Notes: generated by a model from the sequence alone, not told the origin. Positions 1 to 11,273 are shown, counted from the first letter of the stretch. The stretch: DNA of 64,000 nt from Eublepharis macularius (GCF_028583425.1 NC_072801.1:13226001-13290000); one strand, 5' to 3'. Numbers and translations: made by a program.

Positions 1-478
1 TTTCTAAGCAGTTATATAGACTTATGACTGAAGGGGAATAGAAATACTAATGTAAACAAATATAACTAAAATAGAAAGAAGAAGATAGAATGAATAACAT
101 ATAGAGTATAAGTTAAACTGGCTGATTTATATGAATGTATGGTTTACATAGTTTATGATATATAGAAATATTTGAAAGTGAAATAATGAAAAATGGGATA
201 AATTGTTTATCCATTATGGAAAAAGGGACTCATAGTCAGGGTACAGAGTATTAAAAATAGTTAAAGAAGTATTGCTTAGAATAAAGGGAGAATATATATT
301 TGTTAGATAGAGGAATATATAAAGAGTAAGGGAAAAGGGATAAAGGGTTGGAAAACTGTTGGAAGTCAACAAAATGGGGGGGGGGGAAAGGAAGGGGGTT
401 AGAAATTGGGAAATGGGAATATTGACTGTAATGTGTAAACATTTGATCCTAACCCAATAAAAATTTTTTCAAAAAAAA
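1..478 (+). mobile_element. L1 LINE 3' end (3'UTR plus poly-A)
   Basis: A/G-rich, low-CpG sequence ends with a poly-G/purine tract near 375-400, an AATAAA at about 458 and an A-run at 470-479, after which the sequence changes character. This is the usual layout of a vertebrate L1 3' untranslated region. No reverse-transcriptase coding remains; the body would lie left of the window. Family assignment is by composition and layout only. Confidence 0.45.
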
Positions 479-480
479 AG

Positions 481-1476
481 ATCAGCAGGCCTGCGCATGG
501 GTAGTCCCATGTGTGCCAGCTCAGAAGACTTCAATGAACAACAGTTAACAGTTAAGTGCAACCCTGTTTTATCTTTCACTCTAAAGGGAATTAATTAGAA
601 GGGATTTTCAACCTGTCCATCACTGTCCAGTTTCTTTTTAACTTATGTGGAGTGTGGGTTTCAGGCAGTATCCTTGCTTGCTGCTAGTTGATGAGCTAAG
701 CAGCTTGTCAACATGGTTGCGAAAGAAATCCAGCTGTCAACTTTGTAAGGTATCAAGAATTTTTTTTTTTAAATCTAGCAAACATGCTTTGCATTTATAT
801 TATTTTTACATTCCTGGGTAGAGAGAACGGCTGAAGATGATGAGTTTCTTCCCTCTCATTTTGTTTGCAAGAGGCCGCAGATGAATAGCTTGGGGTCTTG
901 CACAAAAGGTAAACTTGTCACATGCCTGGTTCAGGAATACCTGCTTTTCTCTCACACCTCCTCCCATCCTTGATAATATGGCCGAATCCACACTTCGTTT
1001 TTGTTGGGAGAGACAGGATCTCACCCCGAGATGTAAAAGAGCCCATCGTCAAGTTAGCACATGGATGGCCTGACTGGGTTGCAGCAGCATCCTCTTGTAT
1101 CTGCTCTAACGCTGAGATCACTCGGTAAGTTCAGTGCCCAGTGTATGCGCCGCTTGAAGGCAACAGCAACATGCTTAAGATTATGCAGCTAGAATAGAAA
1201 AGAGCATGTAACTTGATGCCTGATGTATTTGGCATGTCAATTAAAATTACCAAGGACGGAGAACGGTGACATCTCATCATGCAGGGCAGAAGATGAAGCC
1301 CTTCTACCAACTTTTAAAAAGCCAGTTGTTTGAAAATGGATTTAAGAACAAGGCAGTGGATTTATACTTTGGGTGTGGGCAGTAGCAGGGCTTGGCAATG
1401 CCCCCCAACAAACTGCTAATCAATGCAACTGCTTTCTCATGGTTTGGGTTACCTGAGAACACACCAAACATCATCA
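481..1476. other. Spacer with no gene seen
   Basis: No open frame resembles a known protein, and no splice-flanked exon, RNA gene or repeat could be recognised. A short GC-palindromic stretch near 485-515 resembles the hairpin at 59.1 kb. Confidence 0.4.
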
Positions 1477-1484
1477 GGTCCCGC

Positions 1485-1740
1485 CAGGGCTTTTTTTCTG
1501 GGTAAAGAGGTGGTGGAACTCAGTGGGTTGCCCTCGGAGAAAATGGTCACATGGCTGGTGGCCCCACCCCCTGATCTCCAGACAGAGGGGAGTTGAGATT
1601 GCCCTTCATGCCAGCGGTGCGGAGCGCAATCTCAACTCCCCTCTGTCTGGAGATCAGGGGGTGGGGCCACCAGCCATGTGACCATTTTCAAGAGGTGCCG
1701 GAACTCCGTTCCACTGCATTCCTGCTGAAAAAACGTCCTG
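1485..1740. mobile_element. Fold-back hAT MITE (family A), copy 1
   Basis: Starts CAGGGCTTTTTTTCTGGG and ends with the inverted counterpart of the family's CAGGGCTTTTTTTCAGCTGG end. The interior is a long inverted repeat around 1,605-1,640 (a GGGAGTTGAGATTGCCCT-type arm and its complement). Flanking octamers GGTCCCGC (1477-1484) and GGTCCCAC (1741-1748) match 7 of 8, as expected for hAT target duplication. It is non-coding, so it depends on a transposase elsewhere. Confidence 0.85.
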
Positions 1741-2010
1741 GGTCCCACCGTCATTTCCTCCTCCTGGCCAAGGCTAGACTCTTTCAATTTCTCCTGTACT
1801 CTGTCTAGCCATTATAGGGTTCATGTGAAATAATTGCATTCTTTCATAGCATGGCCAACTTCACCAAGAACTTGTTTAGGAATGTTACATGGCTCTTCTA
1901 CATAAACAGATGTCTCAGGAGAATAGATGATGGATCCTAATATTATAGATTAATGAGCAGCAATTAGAAGAAATGCATTCAGTGTTGAATAATCCTAGCA
2001 AATGCATACT

Positions 2011-2152
2011 AGATCCAGAGGATTTAGCCGTGTTAGTCTGTAGTAGCAACATAGTAAAGAGTCCAGTAGCACCTTTAAGATTAACTAACTATATTGTACC
2101 ATGAGTTTTCGAGAACCACAGCTCTCTTCATCAGATGCATGATACTGTAAAT
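2011..2152 (-). mobile_element. Penelope-like element terminal fragment
   Basis: Matches the repeat seen at 34.69, 48.43 and 56.77 kb: a conserved end reading GCCGTGTTAGTCTGTAGTAG, a central AGTCCAGTAGCACCTTTAAG, and on the - strand a hammerhead-like core (CTGATGA, a GAGAG/TTCTC stem, GAAA). The stem III bases differ from the intact copies. Old fragment. Confidence 0.6.
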
Positions 2153-2507
2153 TATGTAAAACAGATCTTTATTTAAAGTACTATCTCTGCACTGTCTTTT
2201 TGGATATTGGCCTTTGGCATCACCTTCTTCTCAAGTCTGGTCCCACCCCTTCCTTGTATTTGCCCCTGCCCTCTCCCCCAGAAACTGAGAAGTTTATGAG
2301 AGCTGTTCATAATCTTCACAAATGGGGGAAATGGTGGGTCTGAAATGCATTGTTAGATTTAGGACATGGGGGCTGAAGAAAGTTGGGATGAGAGGAAGTG
2401 TTCAAAAATACCGTTGATATCTTAATGGCAGATCCTGTGGTGGTTCAGCTAAGTCGCAGTGGTAATGTTTATCCTTTTTGCAGTACTCTCTTACACTTTC
2501 TTAAAGG

Positions 2508-2818
2508 CAGGGTTTTTTTTCAGCTGGAACACGGTGGAACGGAGTTCTGGCACCTCTTGAAAATGGTCACATGACCGGTGGCCCCACCCCCTGCTCTCCA
2601 GACAGAGGGTAGTTTAGACTGCCCTCTGTGCCACTGCGTGGAGGGCAATCTAAACTCCCCTGCCTGGAGAGCAGGGGGCGGGGCCACCGACCATGTGACC
2701 ATTTTCGCCGAGGGCAATTTAAACTTCAAAAAACTCCCCCCTTGTTCCAGCTGACCCAAAGTGACATCATTGTGAGGTCCTGAGTTCCACCACCTCTTTT
2801 CCCTGAAAAAAAGCCCTG
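2508..2818. mobile_element. hAT MITE (family B), copy 2
   Basis: Begins CAGGGTTTTTTTTCAGCTGG and ends with the complement of the CAGGGC-T7 terminus. Flanking octamers CTTAAAGG and TTTAAAGG match 7 of 8. Besides the inverted arm shared with family A it carries a segment (about 2,720-2,770, the complement of TTTGGGTCAGCTGGAACAAG) also seen at 61.6 and 63.9 kb but absent from family A, so there are two subfamilies. Confidence 0.8.
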
Positions 2819-3030
2819 TTTAAAGGCACTTTCTTACTCTCCTCTTCAGATGTATAGATTTGGAAGGTCAATCTGCCACAATACCACTGGAAATGTATGA
2901 GAACAAAACAATAATAGAGACAATAGAGGTATAAAAGCAGAAACTTAGTGGAAGAGAGCCAGAAATTCCTGGACGCAAGGCATTTCTGGATCTCCCATAC
3001 TAATGAAAGCTGCAGTACTATGTATGACAA

Positions 3031-3262
3031 TGGTGTGTAGTGGTTAGAGTATCAGACTAGGATCTGGGAGAGACAGGGTCAAATTCTCAATCTGGTTGCT
3101 CTGGGAGACTTTGGACCAATCACACGCTCAGCTTAACCTACCTCTCAGGGTTATTGTGAGGATAAAATGGAGGAGAGGGAAACCGTGTAAGATGTTCTGT
3201 TTCCTCATGAGCAGGGGGAGCACAGAGTATAAATGATGTAAATAAATAAACGCCTACTTTAA
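3031..3262 (+). mobile_element. tRNA-derived squamate SINE
   Basis: The head TAGTGGTTAGAGTATCAGAC resembles a pol III A box and GGTCAAATTC a B box. The conserved body follows (TTAACCTACCTCTCAGGGTT, then TTGTGAGGATAAAATGGAGG), and the end is an ATAAATGATGTAAATAAATA tail of LINE type. This is the layout of tRNA SINEs mobilised by LINEs. Confidence 0.7.
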
Positions 3263-3714
3263 ATCAAGCCTAAATCCAGGACTGCAGAAAAATCTCTGTG
3301 TTTTAAATTATTCCAGAGACAACTCTCCCCAAAGGTTACACCAAATAAAAAAAATTTGAATATCCCAGAATTGCACCTAACAAATGGAGACGTTACAAAG
3401 AGAAGATGAATGTTGTGTTGGGGGCGGAGGGGGGGGGGAGGTGATATTTCCTGTCCTTCACAAGTCGTGGCAAGATTCCTTTTTTTTTTTTAACTGTTAA
3501 AGCATAGGCGTTCGAGGTAATCTAAACCGAATGATTTAAGACACAATGCCTTGTACTTTCATTTTTAAAAGTTTTAAAAAGTACATTTTTAAAAACAAAT
3601 TTAGCTAGTATCTACAACTAAAACAGTTACTAGGCCAAGCTGAAGTAAGGTTGAAATACTGCATCTCTGCAGAACTGCTTGTGATGCTTCTTTAACTGAG
3701 CTTTAAAAGCCACA

Positions 3715-3938
3715 GGGCGCACCACCCGCCCGTCTCGCCCGCCCCATCGGGGAGGTGGAGCGTGAGCGTGCATGCTAGGACCCAAAAGATGGTGAACTAT
3801 GCCTGGGCAGGGCAAAGCCAGAGGAAACTCTGGGCGAAGTCCGTAGCGGTCCTGACGTGAAAATTGGTCATCTGACCTGGGTATAGGGGCGAAAGACTAA
3901 TCGAACCATCTAGTAGCTGGTCCCTGTTTCCCAACCCC
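3715..3938 (+). pseudogene. Dispersed 28S rRNA fragment
   Basis: About 220 bp closely match conserved large-subunit rRNA. Landmarks are GATGGTGAACTATGCCTGGG at about 3,789, GTCCGTAGCGGTCCTGACGT at about 3,839 and AAAGACTAATCGAACCATCT at about 3,891, followed by TAGTAGCTGG. Several substitutions and a small deletion near the right end separate it from functional 28S, and the flanks are unrelated to rDNA. It is therefore an isolated rRNA-derived pseudogene copy rather than part of an rDNA unit. How it was inserted is not visible. Confidence 0.85.
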
Positions 3939-4171
3939 CACCCCTTTTAAAAGATCAGCATTTACTTTTTCTTAGTTCTTTATTCTGGATCTTCCCGGGA
4001 TAAATAACGTAGCATTTTGTTTGTTTTCTTGAAGAAAATACTACCATCAACAGAAGCTTAAGCAAGCTGGAAGTCCAAATTGCTCTGCCAATAGCACCCT
4101 CACCGATTACTAGATTTCAGACAGCAGGATAAAAACTGAATGCCTGAGACATCAGAGGGTCCTTGTTGAGC

Positions 4172-5684
4172 GATTTCGGTTTCGTTTTCTCGGCCATGTC
4201 GGACACTCCTCTCCACAGGTCCAGGAGGAAGCGCCCGAGCACCCTGACCGGGCGGCTGATCTGCGAAGATTAGCCCCCAAGACTTCCAGTGAGGGAGGCA
4301 GGGTCCGGGGCGCTGCAGGAAGAGCCCCCCGAAAATCAATGCGGGGGGTAAATTGCCCGTTTGTCCCTATGGAGGCCGGCAGACGTGCGCGGCGCCTCGA
4401 GTGCTGCCGGGCCATGGAAAACGGCAAAGAGCAGAACTAGGCGGAAGCCTGTAAGTAAGCGAATCCCTTCTGTTATTACAAGCGCATGCGAAGGAGTGGT
4501 GGGATCTGAAGCTAAGAAGGCTCGTTCTTCCCCTTCGCTGAGTTTCAGAATCTGGCTGGCGGTCCCCCCCCCCTAAAATGGCAGCGAAAAAACAAAGTCC
4601 CGCTCTGGGCAAGTCAATCTCAGCTGCCCTGCAGGGGAAGGGAGAGTCGCTCGAGGAATTGGTGCGGAGGGCGGTTATCGAAGCCATAAAACCCTTTGTT
4701 GACAAGCTGAACGAAACAGATCAAAGGGTGGGCTTAATTGAGAGCGAAGTGAAAACCATTAAGGAAGCAGCGGGGGGGGCAGAGAAGTCTGCTCGGGAAA
4801 GTGCGTCACTCGTGAAGGCTACGAATAAAGAGTTAAAGCTGGTGGAGAACCAGCTGATCGGGCTACAAGTGGAACGAACACAGACAATTTTGCGCCTCCA
4901 GAACGTGAAAGAGGAGGAAAATGAGGATTTATGGGGTCTGGTCTTGGAACTATTGGCGACACCCGCGAAGGCAACTAAAGAAGAGGTTAAAAGCGCCATT
5001 TTGGAAGTCCGCCGGGCTTCTTCAAAATATGCAACGAAGCGTCAGCTGCCTCGCGAGATCATCATCGATTTTTCATCTAAAAGGATCCGAGACACTATCC
5101 TATACAATTCATATAACGCGGATCTGGACTTTTTGGGCAACAAAGTTAAGATACTGAAAGACGTCCCATTTTTAGTTCGGAAAAGACGTTTTAAGTATAA
5201 AAAGCTCGCAGCTCTTCTGAGGGAACGTGGAATAAAGTACAAATGGCTATTTCCGGAAGGAATCTCGTTCAGTTACAAAGATCAAGCTTACAAGATATTA
5301 TCAGAAGATCAACTAAGGGATTTTGAGGACGAAAATCCAGAATTTCAGCGCACCAAGCAAGAAGAAAAGGAGAAGCCTGAGGGGGGGGGAGGAACCGAGC
5401 ACTGCGGCTGCAGTTGCTCAGAGAGAACTGTGTCCGGGACCCAGGAGGGGGAGGAAAACTTAATTTGAATTGTAATTTGCATTTTGTAAGGTCAACCACT
5501 CCATCAATACTGTACAAAGCTTAAATTTTTTAATAACGGCAGTATGAAGGGAAAGCATTCTGTGTAGTGTAGTTGTTATATGTTGTTGTTGGGGTTTTTT
5601 CTTTCCTTCCCTTGTTCCCCTTTCTTTCCTTTGTATTGTTAGTTAATGTAGTTAATAAAAAGAATAAAAAATCTTTAAAAAAAA
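4172..5684 (+). mobile_element. ORF1-only L1 (half-LINE / HAL1-like) insertion
   Basis: A complete insertion flanked by the 18-bp direct repeat AGAGGGTCCTTGTTGAGC at 4154-4171 and 5685-5702. Inside are a 5' leader of about 400 bp, one intact ORF1 frame (4578-5468), about 215 bp of 3' leader with AATAAAAAGAATAAAAAA and a terminal A-run. There is no endonuclease/reverse-transcriptase ORF2 and no room for one. Known half-L1 (HAL1) elements of mammals have this ORF1-only form and use L1 machinery in trans. The identical target repeats and open ORF suggest a recent insertion. Confidence 0.85.
4578..5468 (+). CDS. L1 ORF1p-like RNA-binding protein, 296 aa, intact
   Basis: The product resembles L1 ORF1p, the trimeric nucleic-acid chaperone that coats L1 RNA in cytoplasmic particles. 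Residues about 20-105 are charged and heptad-like (VEN-QLIGLQVERTQ region), a predicted coiled coil. At about 108-200 the ILRLQNVKEEEN start and LPREIIIDFSSKRIRDTIL correspond to the RRM domain. At about 200-265 a basic segment (RKRRFKYKKLAALLRERGIK, then WLFPEGISF) is the C-terminal domain. The tail is low-complexity (EGGGG, Cys-rich). The ATG follows a C-run directly and opens a frame with no stop for 296 codons. This is an element gene, not a host gene. Confidence in the family is high; activity is inferred only from the intact frame. Confidence 0.8.
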   Translation: MAAKKQSPALGKSISAALQGKGESLEELVRRAVIEAIKPFVDKLNETDQRVGLIESEVKTIKEAAGGAEKSARESASLVKATNKELKLVENQLIGLQVERTQTILRLQNVKEEENEDLWGLVLELLATPAKATKEEVKSAILEVRRASSKYATKRQLPREIIIDFSSKRIRDTILYNSYNADLDFLGNKVKILKDVPFLVRKRRFKYKKLAALLRERGIKYKWLFPEGISFSYKDQAYKILSEDQLRDFEDENPEFQRTKQEEKEKPEGGGGTEHCGCSCSERTVSGTQEGEENLI

Positions 5685-5707
5685 AGAGGGTCCTTGTTGA
5701 GCTAGAT

Positions 5708-6060
5708 CAGGGGTCTTCAACAAGGTGCCCGTGAATACTGTAGTGCCACCAAGCTTTTTCAGAAAGGAGGTAGGGCTTTTGAAGATCTGATTGACTATGC
5801 AGATTTTTAAAAAGTTGCTTTGGTGGCAGCTGCCAGTATGAGGATGTGTGTATCTAGGAAAATATTATTAATCAGGATGTTCATTTTAAAAGGTGTCCTG
5901 TTGAACAGAGCTTCTGCCAGAAATGTCGTAGAGTTACTATTAGAATTATACATGACTTCACTCCCTGTCATTTTATGGTTTGTCTATAGGCAACAATTTT
6001 GTGGTTGTGCCAACCACCTTCTGTCAGAATTTCAAAGTTCTCTGCAAGCTCAGAAATGTC
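5708..6060. mobile_element. Probable hAT-type remnant
   Basis: The start CAGGGGTCTTCAACAAGGTG matches the CAGGGGTC-type terminal of hAT elements. It begins only a few bases after the L1 target repeat. No convincing right terminus was found, so the right limit is approximate. Non-coding. Confidence 0.35.
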
Positions 6061-6085
6061 AAGGGATCCCAAGCTAGATGAGGAT

Positions 6086-6194
6086 ATAGCAGCTCTTCAG
6101 ATTCTTGGACTTCCTTAAGTTCATTTGGAAAATGAACTTAAATGAAATAGCAGCTCTTCAGATTCTTGGACTTCCTTAAGTTCATTTGGAAAAT
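6086..6194 (+). repeat. Local 61-bp tandem duplication
   Basis: The 48 bp beginning ATAGCAGCTCTTCAGATTCT at 6086 recur at 6147 without change, separated by 13 bp. This is a recent slippage-type duplication in otherwise unremarkable spacer (6,061-7,100, where nothing else was recognised). Confidence 0.85.
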
Positions 6195-7124
6195 ACACCA
6201 GTGTTTGGGCAACTAAACCCAATATATCAGATTTGGATTTTGAAAGGCAGATGGATAAAGTTTCTCTACTCAAAATTAGGAGTGAAAGCAACTTTCTAAA
6301 AATGAGAGGGGGTGTATGCACACAAACGTGAAACCTAAACAATTCGCTGTAGGAATTGTTTTGAAACAAACAAGAACTGAAATTCAGTGAACAAAGACTA
6401 AAACTACAGCCATTTTCTGCAAGTTCCCAATTACAGGAGAATCCTTTCAAACCACTGCTCTCAAGTATGAGGACACTGCAACTGCACTGTGAAACTGTGC
6501 AACAGTTACAGGAGGAAATCTTTGGATTTCATGAAAATCCCAAAACAAAAGGCTTGGTATACCTTTGCACCTATATGGTGGTGTTCTGGTTGGTCTTCAT
6601 CAGAAACATTGGATGCTTTCATTCTCCTGTCTTACTGAGTCTCTGCAGTCATAGCAGCCATGATGGTGGTGTGCAGTTGGAGCAGGAATTGGGAGATACA
6701 AATCCTGCTGTCATGAAACTCTCTAGGCAATTTGCCCCACCACGCACATACACACACAGCCTCATTGGTCTGCTGAGAGGGTAGAGCAGAAGAGGGAAGG
6801 ATGTAGTATGTAACCTTGAGCTCCTTGAAAGGAGGGGGGACACAAAAATGTGAAAAATGTGTAAATATGTACATTTATGAATCATTTTTTTGCGTGGGGC
6901 AGGGAATTATCAAGGTAAAAATGTAGCTGTGTTGTATGTCAGTCCACTAACGCCTTTTACGTTTTCAACGTACAGAACTTCCTTTCTGTCTGCTGCTGCT
7001 TCCCACCAATCTGATACCACCTGCCTCTGGAGCTCAATCAAGCTTGATACTGATGAAAAGGTTTTACATCTAAAGCTGTGAGATCTCATCACACCCACCC
7101 CCTCCTGCAGCCCCCCTTTCAATC

Positions 7125-7200
7125 TGTCTTCCAATCTGATGAAAAGTTCTGGAGAATGTTTACATACTGCCTTGTATTCTTTTGATTGGCCTTAATCAAA
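7125..7200 (+). mobile_element. Penelope-like terminal remnant
   Basis: CTGATGAAAAGTTCTGGAGA followed by TTGTATTC and a TTGGCCTTAATCAAAG tail matches a third squamate hammerhead-bearing repeat (CTGATGA, GAGTTCT/AGAACTC stem). A related piece is at 24.5 kb. The core is degraded. Confidence 0.4.
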
Positions 7201-7539
7201 GATGTCATACGTTTTTGCCCAGGGGAAGAAGCTTAACCTGGTACAACTCCACCCACCACCCCCTGGGTTCTTGCCACTGCTGTGTGTGTAAGCAAATCTG
7301 GCTTTTTGTACATACACTGTGTTTTAGGCAGGGTCCTTTTAGCCCGCTTGTCTATCCTCAGTGCAGACTCAAAAGAAATGTGGTCTCACTTTCCTTCCTT
7401 CCTTCCTCCCCTCCTCCCCAATTAAAAGAAAAGCTTAATGCACACACAAGAGGATGACTGTGAACCCAGGATGCCCGTAAGAGCTCCAGCAGGCGGCAGG
7501 CAGGCGCTGTCCTCACTGGGCAACCCTCTCGCCAAATTA

Positions 7540-8060
7540 TAACCCTATTGTCCTTTTCCTAGCTGTCCGAGTGTAGGGAGCTTTCCGCTCCCCGCAACAC
7601 GCGCACCGGCTTCACCCGGGAGCGCAGCCGGCGCCACCCCGTGGCGGGCAGTTGCTGAGCATGCGCGCGTCCACGCCGAAAGGTGCCCGTGTGGAAAGCG
7701 GCTCCTTCGTCCCGACAGTTCCGGGCTGAATAGACTTGCGGCCGGCTCGCCTCCCCGCCACGCCCGAACGCCGGTCCCGTAAGGGCGTACTCTCTGCTAA
7801 TGCTCAGAGGCACTCTTGTCACAAAGTCTCCTGCGTAATGTTTGCGATGAGGGGACGCTGGTGCTTTTCTTGCCCTCCCCAAATTTGGCTCCTTCCAGCC
7901 CAACGGCAGAGAGATAGTGCAACCAAAGCGCACTCTGCCAGCGCTCAGAGGCGCTCGTCCTTTCTTCTCGCGAGCATAAGATATTCCCTCGCCCCACCCC
8001 GCTCTGTCCATGGGCGGAGCCGTTCTTTATTCTTAAATCCGCTGGTCGTTCGGCCCATGC
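7540..8060. promoter_or_regulatory. Orphan CpG island with TCTCGCGAG motif
   Basis: CpG density is far above the surroundings (GCGCACCGGCTTCACCCGGG at about 7,597; CCGGCTCGCCTCCCCGCCAC at about 7,742). TCTCGCGAG at 7966-7974 matches 9 of 10 bases of the palindromic TCTCGCGAGA element of CpG-island promoters (BANP/Kaiso type), and a CCAAT box lies downstream near 8,207. No coding exon is recognisable on either side inside the window. It may serve a gene to the left, a non-coding transcript, or be a decayed promoter. Confidence 0.45.
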
Positions 8061-11016
8061 TCAGCTTCCCTATTCCTGTCACACAGCATTTGGGGGCTGT
8101 CCTTGCTAGGGCTGCTGGAGATCTCCCAGAATTACAACGGCTACCTAGACAAAAATCTATTTCTTTGCGTTTCAACAATGCTGTATGGCATAGAGTGCTG
8201 TGTGAAGCCAATCACGTCAGACTTTGTAGTGCCCCTCCCATTTTCAAAATCCTCTTCGTGGCGCTGGCTAGCAACAAAAGCTCTTTTACCAGGATTCAGC
8301 AATAATGCTGCGAGGTCTCTGCTACTACTAAGCTTCCATTTTCACAAAGTTCAGTGGTACAGACCCTTAATTGGATGTCAGTCAAATGAAAAAAGCTAGC
8401 CATTTTTATATACTTATCATTTGAAACGCCTTCTTAGGTAACATTGTGCTGAAAAGAAAACTTGTTAGCCAAGAATGTGAGCCCTTATCAAGGGGGACAT
8501 TTAGTTACTGTTAGGAGATGATTCTGAAACCCTGGGCACATGAGAAGTTGAATTGATCGGGAGATTCTGATTAGAATGGGCTCCTTGCCTGTGACATGCT
8601 CATTATTGGGCTAAGATGCTTTCTTGGACTTGTGTAATTGCTCTCCTTTAATGATCTATGCAGTTATCATGGATGGTGTCATTTTGGACCAAGGCTTAGA
8701 AACAGAAGCAGAGCTTCTGTAATAGTAGTTACTTGCGTATTGTGCCTAGTAGCAAATCTCAAATGTTCTTTATTTTGGTTACCTATGGCCAGGAGTTTAA
8801 AGAGATGCTTAGGGTGTCTTAGGTGCATGCCTGTATCTGAATCAAGCTGGACCAGAGTCATCCAGAACATACCTCATGTGTCCACTTGGTGACCTGATGA
8901 AGACCAAGGAACCACAGCTTGGATTTAAGGGTTTCCACCTGTCAAAACCTCCAGGACAGGGATGGAGAAGGGTTCCCTGTGTTTACCCTGAAACATGTTT
9001 ACAGGAGGCTTGGCCAGAACCGAAGACATAAGGGTTTTCCTGTTCTTGTCTGCATCAAGTACTACTATTGCTCACTGGACACCCTAAGAACTGGGCAAGC
9101 ATAGGGAAAGGCTGGAACATAAGGGGTTCTTTCCCCCTCCCCTCCCCTCCTCACACAAACACACTTACTAGCACAGAATTCTACTGAAATGATCATCACT
9201 GGCCCCCAGATGATAAAGGCTCAACAACCAAACATCCATCCTGGGTGTTCACTGTAGCTAGCAACAAAACTTCCCCCTCCAGGTCAGCTCACTTTTCCAA
9301 AGTTTAGGACAAAAGGATTGTCTTTCCATCCACCCCGCCATAAATGAAAGAGAACAGAGCATACTAAAGGCAACCACGAGTGGGTTCATACAGGAACAAT
9401 GCTATGCAAAAATGTATGCCAGTGGAAAAGGATGCTAGATGAGCCCCTGGTGGAAAGAACAGGGCTGAGGTTCCAGCATTGAAAAGAAATGCCTCCTTAA
9501 AGACATATCATGCCCTGGACTCCATGTCCATTGAGCTGCTGAGGCCCTGCAGAAAAACACCTGACCATCACCATGTCAATGTGTGGTTGCTCTGTTGTGG
9601 TCACTGAGGACACAGGCGTAGACTGTTCTGTGGTTCCAACGAAAAGGACCACAGAGGCAGTTCTCTCAAAAACTGCTCAGACTGGGAGCAGACAGTACTG
9701 ACCTTGATGAACCAAGGATCTGGTTTAGTATAAGGCATCTTCAGAAACCACATAGCTTCTAAGGACTTCCTGAACCTCCCAACATCAGACTCTGAAAGAG
9801 AAAAGCACCAGAGCACACCACTGAAACAGGCTACAAACCAACACCTCACAGCACCATTGTGCTGTCCCCATTCCTGCAAAAGTAAGCCAAAAGTAAGACA
9901 GTTCACCCCCATTCGAACCATCATCCAACTACATCCAATACGCTATAGAAGGCACGGTTGGGCTTGTCCCACATCAGTGTCAAGCAGGCACAAGACAATG
10001 GCAAAAGGGAGCATACCACCCGGTAAACCCTCCAATCCACCTACAGCGCACTCGCTCTGACCAGGTCTGCAGCAGAAATATAGCTAGGATGGTCAAGTGG
10101 CCCTTCCCGTAGGAGATCCAAGCACACAAATCAAAATACAACATGGCAGCCGCCCCTCCCTTGAACATAGAAGGCCAGTAGAATGAAGTGCTGTCTTTGG
10201 ACAGACCCCTCTGCCCAAAAAAAATTGGCAGAGGTAGCCATGTGCAAGAACAACTGACTGACCAACCCATTCCCACAATGCACCTGAACGAGGACTCATC
10301 ATGCAATGCAGTGAACTCGCTAGGAAATAATAGTGCTGTGAACAGCTTTTTCACTACTGACTGCGAGGGGTGGGGGCTGATTACCAATTCAGGCACAAGA
10401 CCTAGCAACAAATTCAGAGCCACTCAGCCACATAACCTGCCACTGCCATTACAATAATTCACAAAGATAACCCATTCAAACTAATCAGTCCCTTCTGACA
10501 AGAGACAGTTAACAGCCAAGGCACCAGCCAAGGCACTGGCAGGCAACAGCCCTGCTGCATGAACCCCCTGAGAGACGGGCTCCATGTCACTCACCCGGTC
10601 ACACATTTTGCAAACAGCGCATGGCTGTATAGACCAGGAAACAGCACAGCACCTCAAGGCACACAGGGCCATCTGCACCCAGGTCCAAACCTGCAGAGGA
10701 AAAGAACAATGTCGCCAGCCGCAAGAGGCCGCATGTCAGTTTGCGGAACTGCACCAACAAAACTTCCTCGACGCCTTGCCCCACTGCAGACAGATCACCT
10801 GCCGCGATCCACTGAACGCCAAGCTTACTAGCCTCCCACAGAATGCACCAGGAGAACTCCTTCACCAGGAGAAACTGGCGACATCACAACACAGGCATCT
10901 CCATCCTTGTGTGAATTCTCTCTCTGCCTGTGCAGGCAGCTGAGACAGGAGGCCAAACACGCCCTTGATAAGTCACGTAGTGCACCCTCTGCGTCCGTTC
11001 ATTGGTGCACTACATA
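8061..11016. other. Unresolved spacer, no gene recognised
   Basis: Nothing is identifiable from 8,061 to 9,110. From about 9,110 the sequence has modest open stretches, mainly on the - strand (for example 9,601-9,924 and 9,980-10,423), without a recognisable family, splice signals or conserved motifs. The block continues across the inserted elements at 11,017 and 11,590 to about 12,000 and may be old mobile DNA. Confidence 0.3.
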
Positions 11017-11273
11017 CAGAGCTTTTTTTCAGCTGGAATGTGGTGGAACGGAGTTCCAGAGCCCCTTGAAAATGGTCACATGGCTGGTAGCCCCACCCCC
11101 TGATCTCCAGACAGAGGGGAGTTTAGGTTGCCCTCCGCGCCGCTGGGCGCGGAGGGCAATCTAAACTCCCCTCTGTCTGGAGATCAGGGGGCAGGGCTAC
11201 CAGCCATGTGACCATTTTCTCCTAGGGCAACTCTCTGAGTTCCACCACCTCTTTTCCCAGAAAAAAAGCCCTG
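11017..11273. mobile_element. Fold-back hAT MITE (family A), copy 3
   Basis: Termini CAGAGCTTTTTTTCAGCTGG and the complement of CAGGGCTTTTTTTCTGGG; perfect 8-bp target duplication ACTACATA at 11009-11016 and 11274-11281. The inner arms (about 11,115-11,190) are mirror images, so a transcript would form a long hairpin. Confidence 0.9.

Noticed and set aside
3168-3260. Possible tRNA gene from the A/B-box-like head at 3,031
   Set aside because: The cloverleaf does not close and the body and tail are those of a SINE.
7736-8305. 189-codon open frame on the + strand over the orphan CpG island
   Set aside because: Arg/Ser/Pro-rich composition typical of GC-rich random frames, no domain and no splice context.
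9980-10423. 147-codon open frame on the - strand
   Set aside because: No motif or homology recognised; adjacent frames do not form a gene model.
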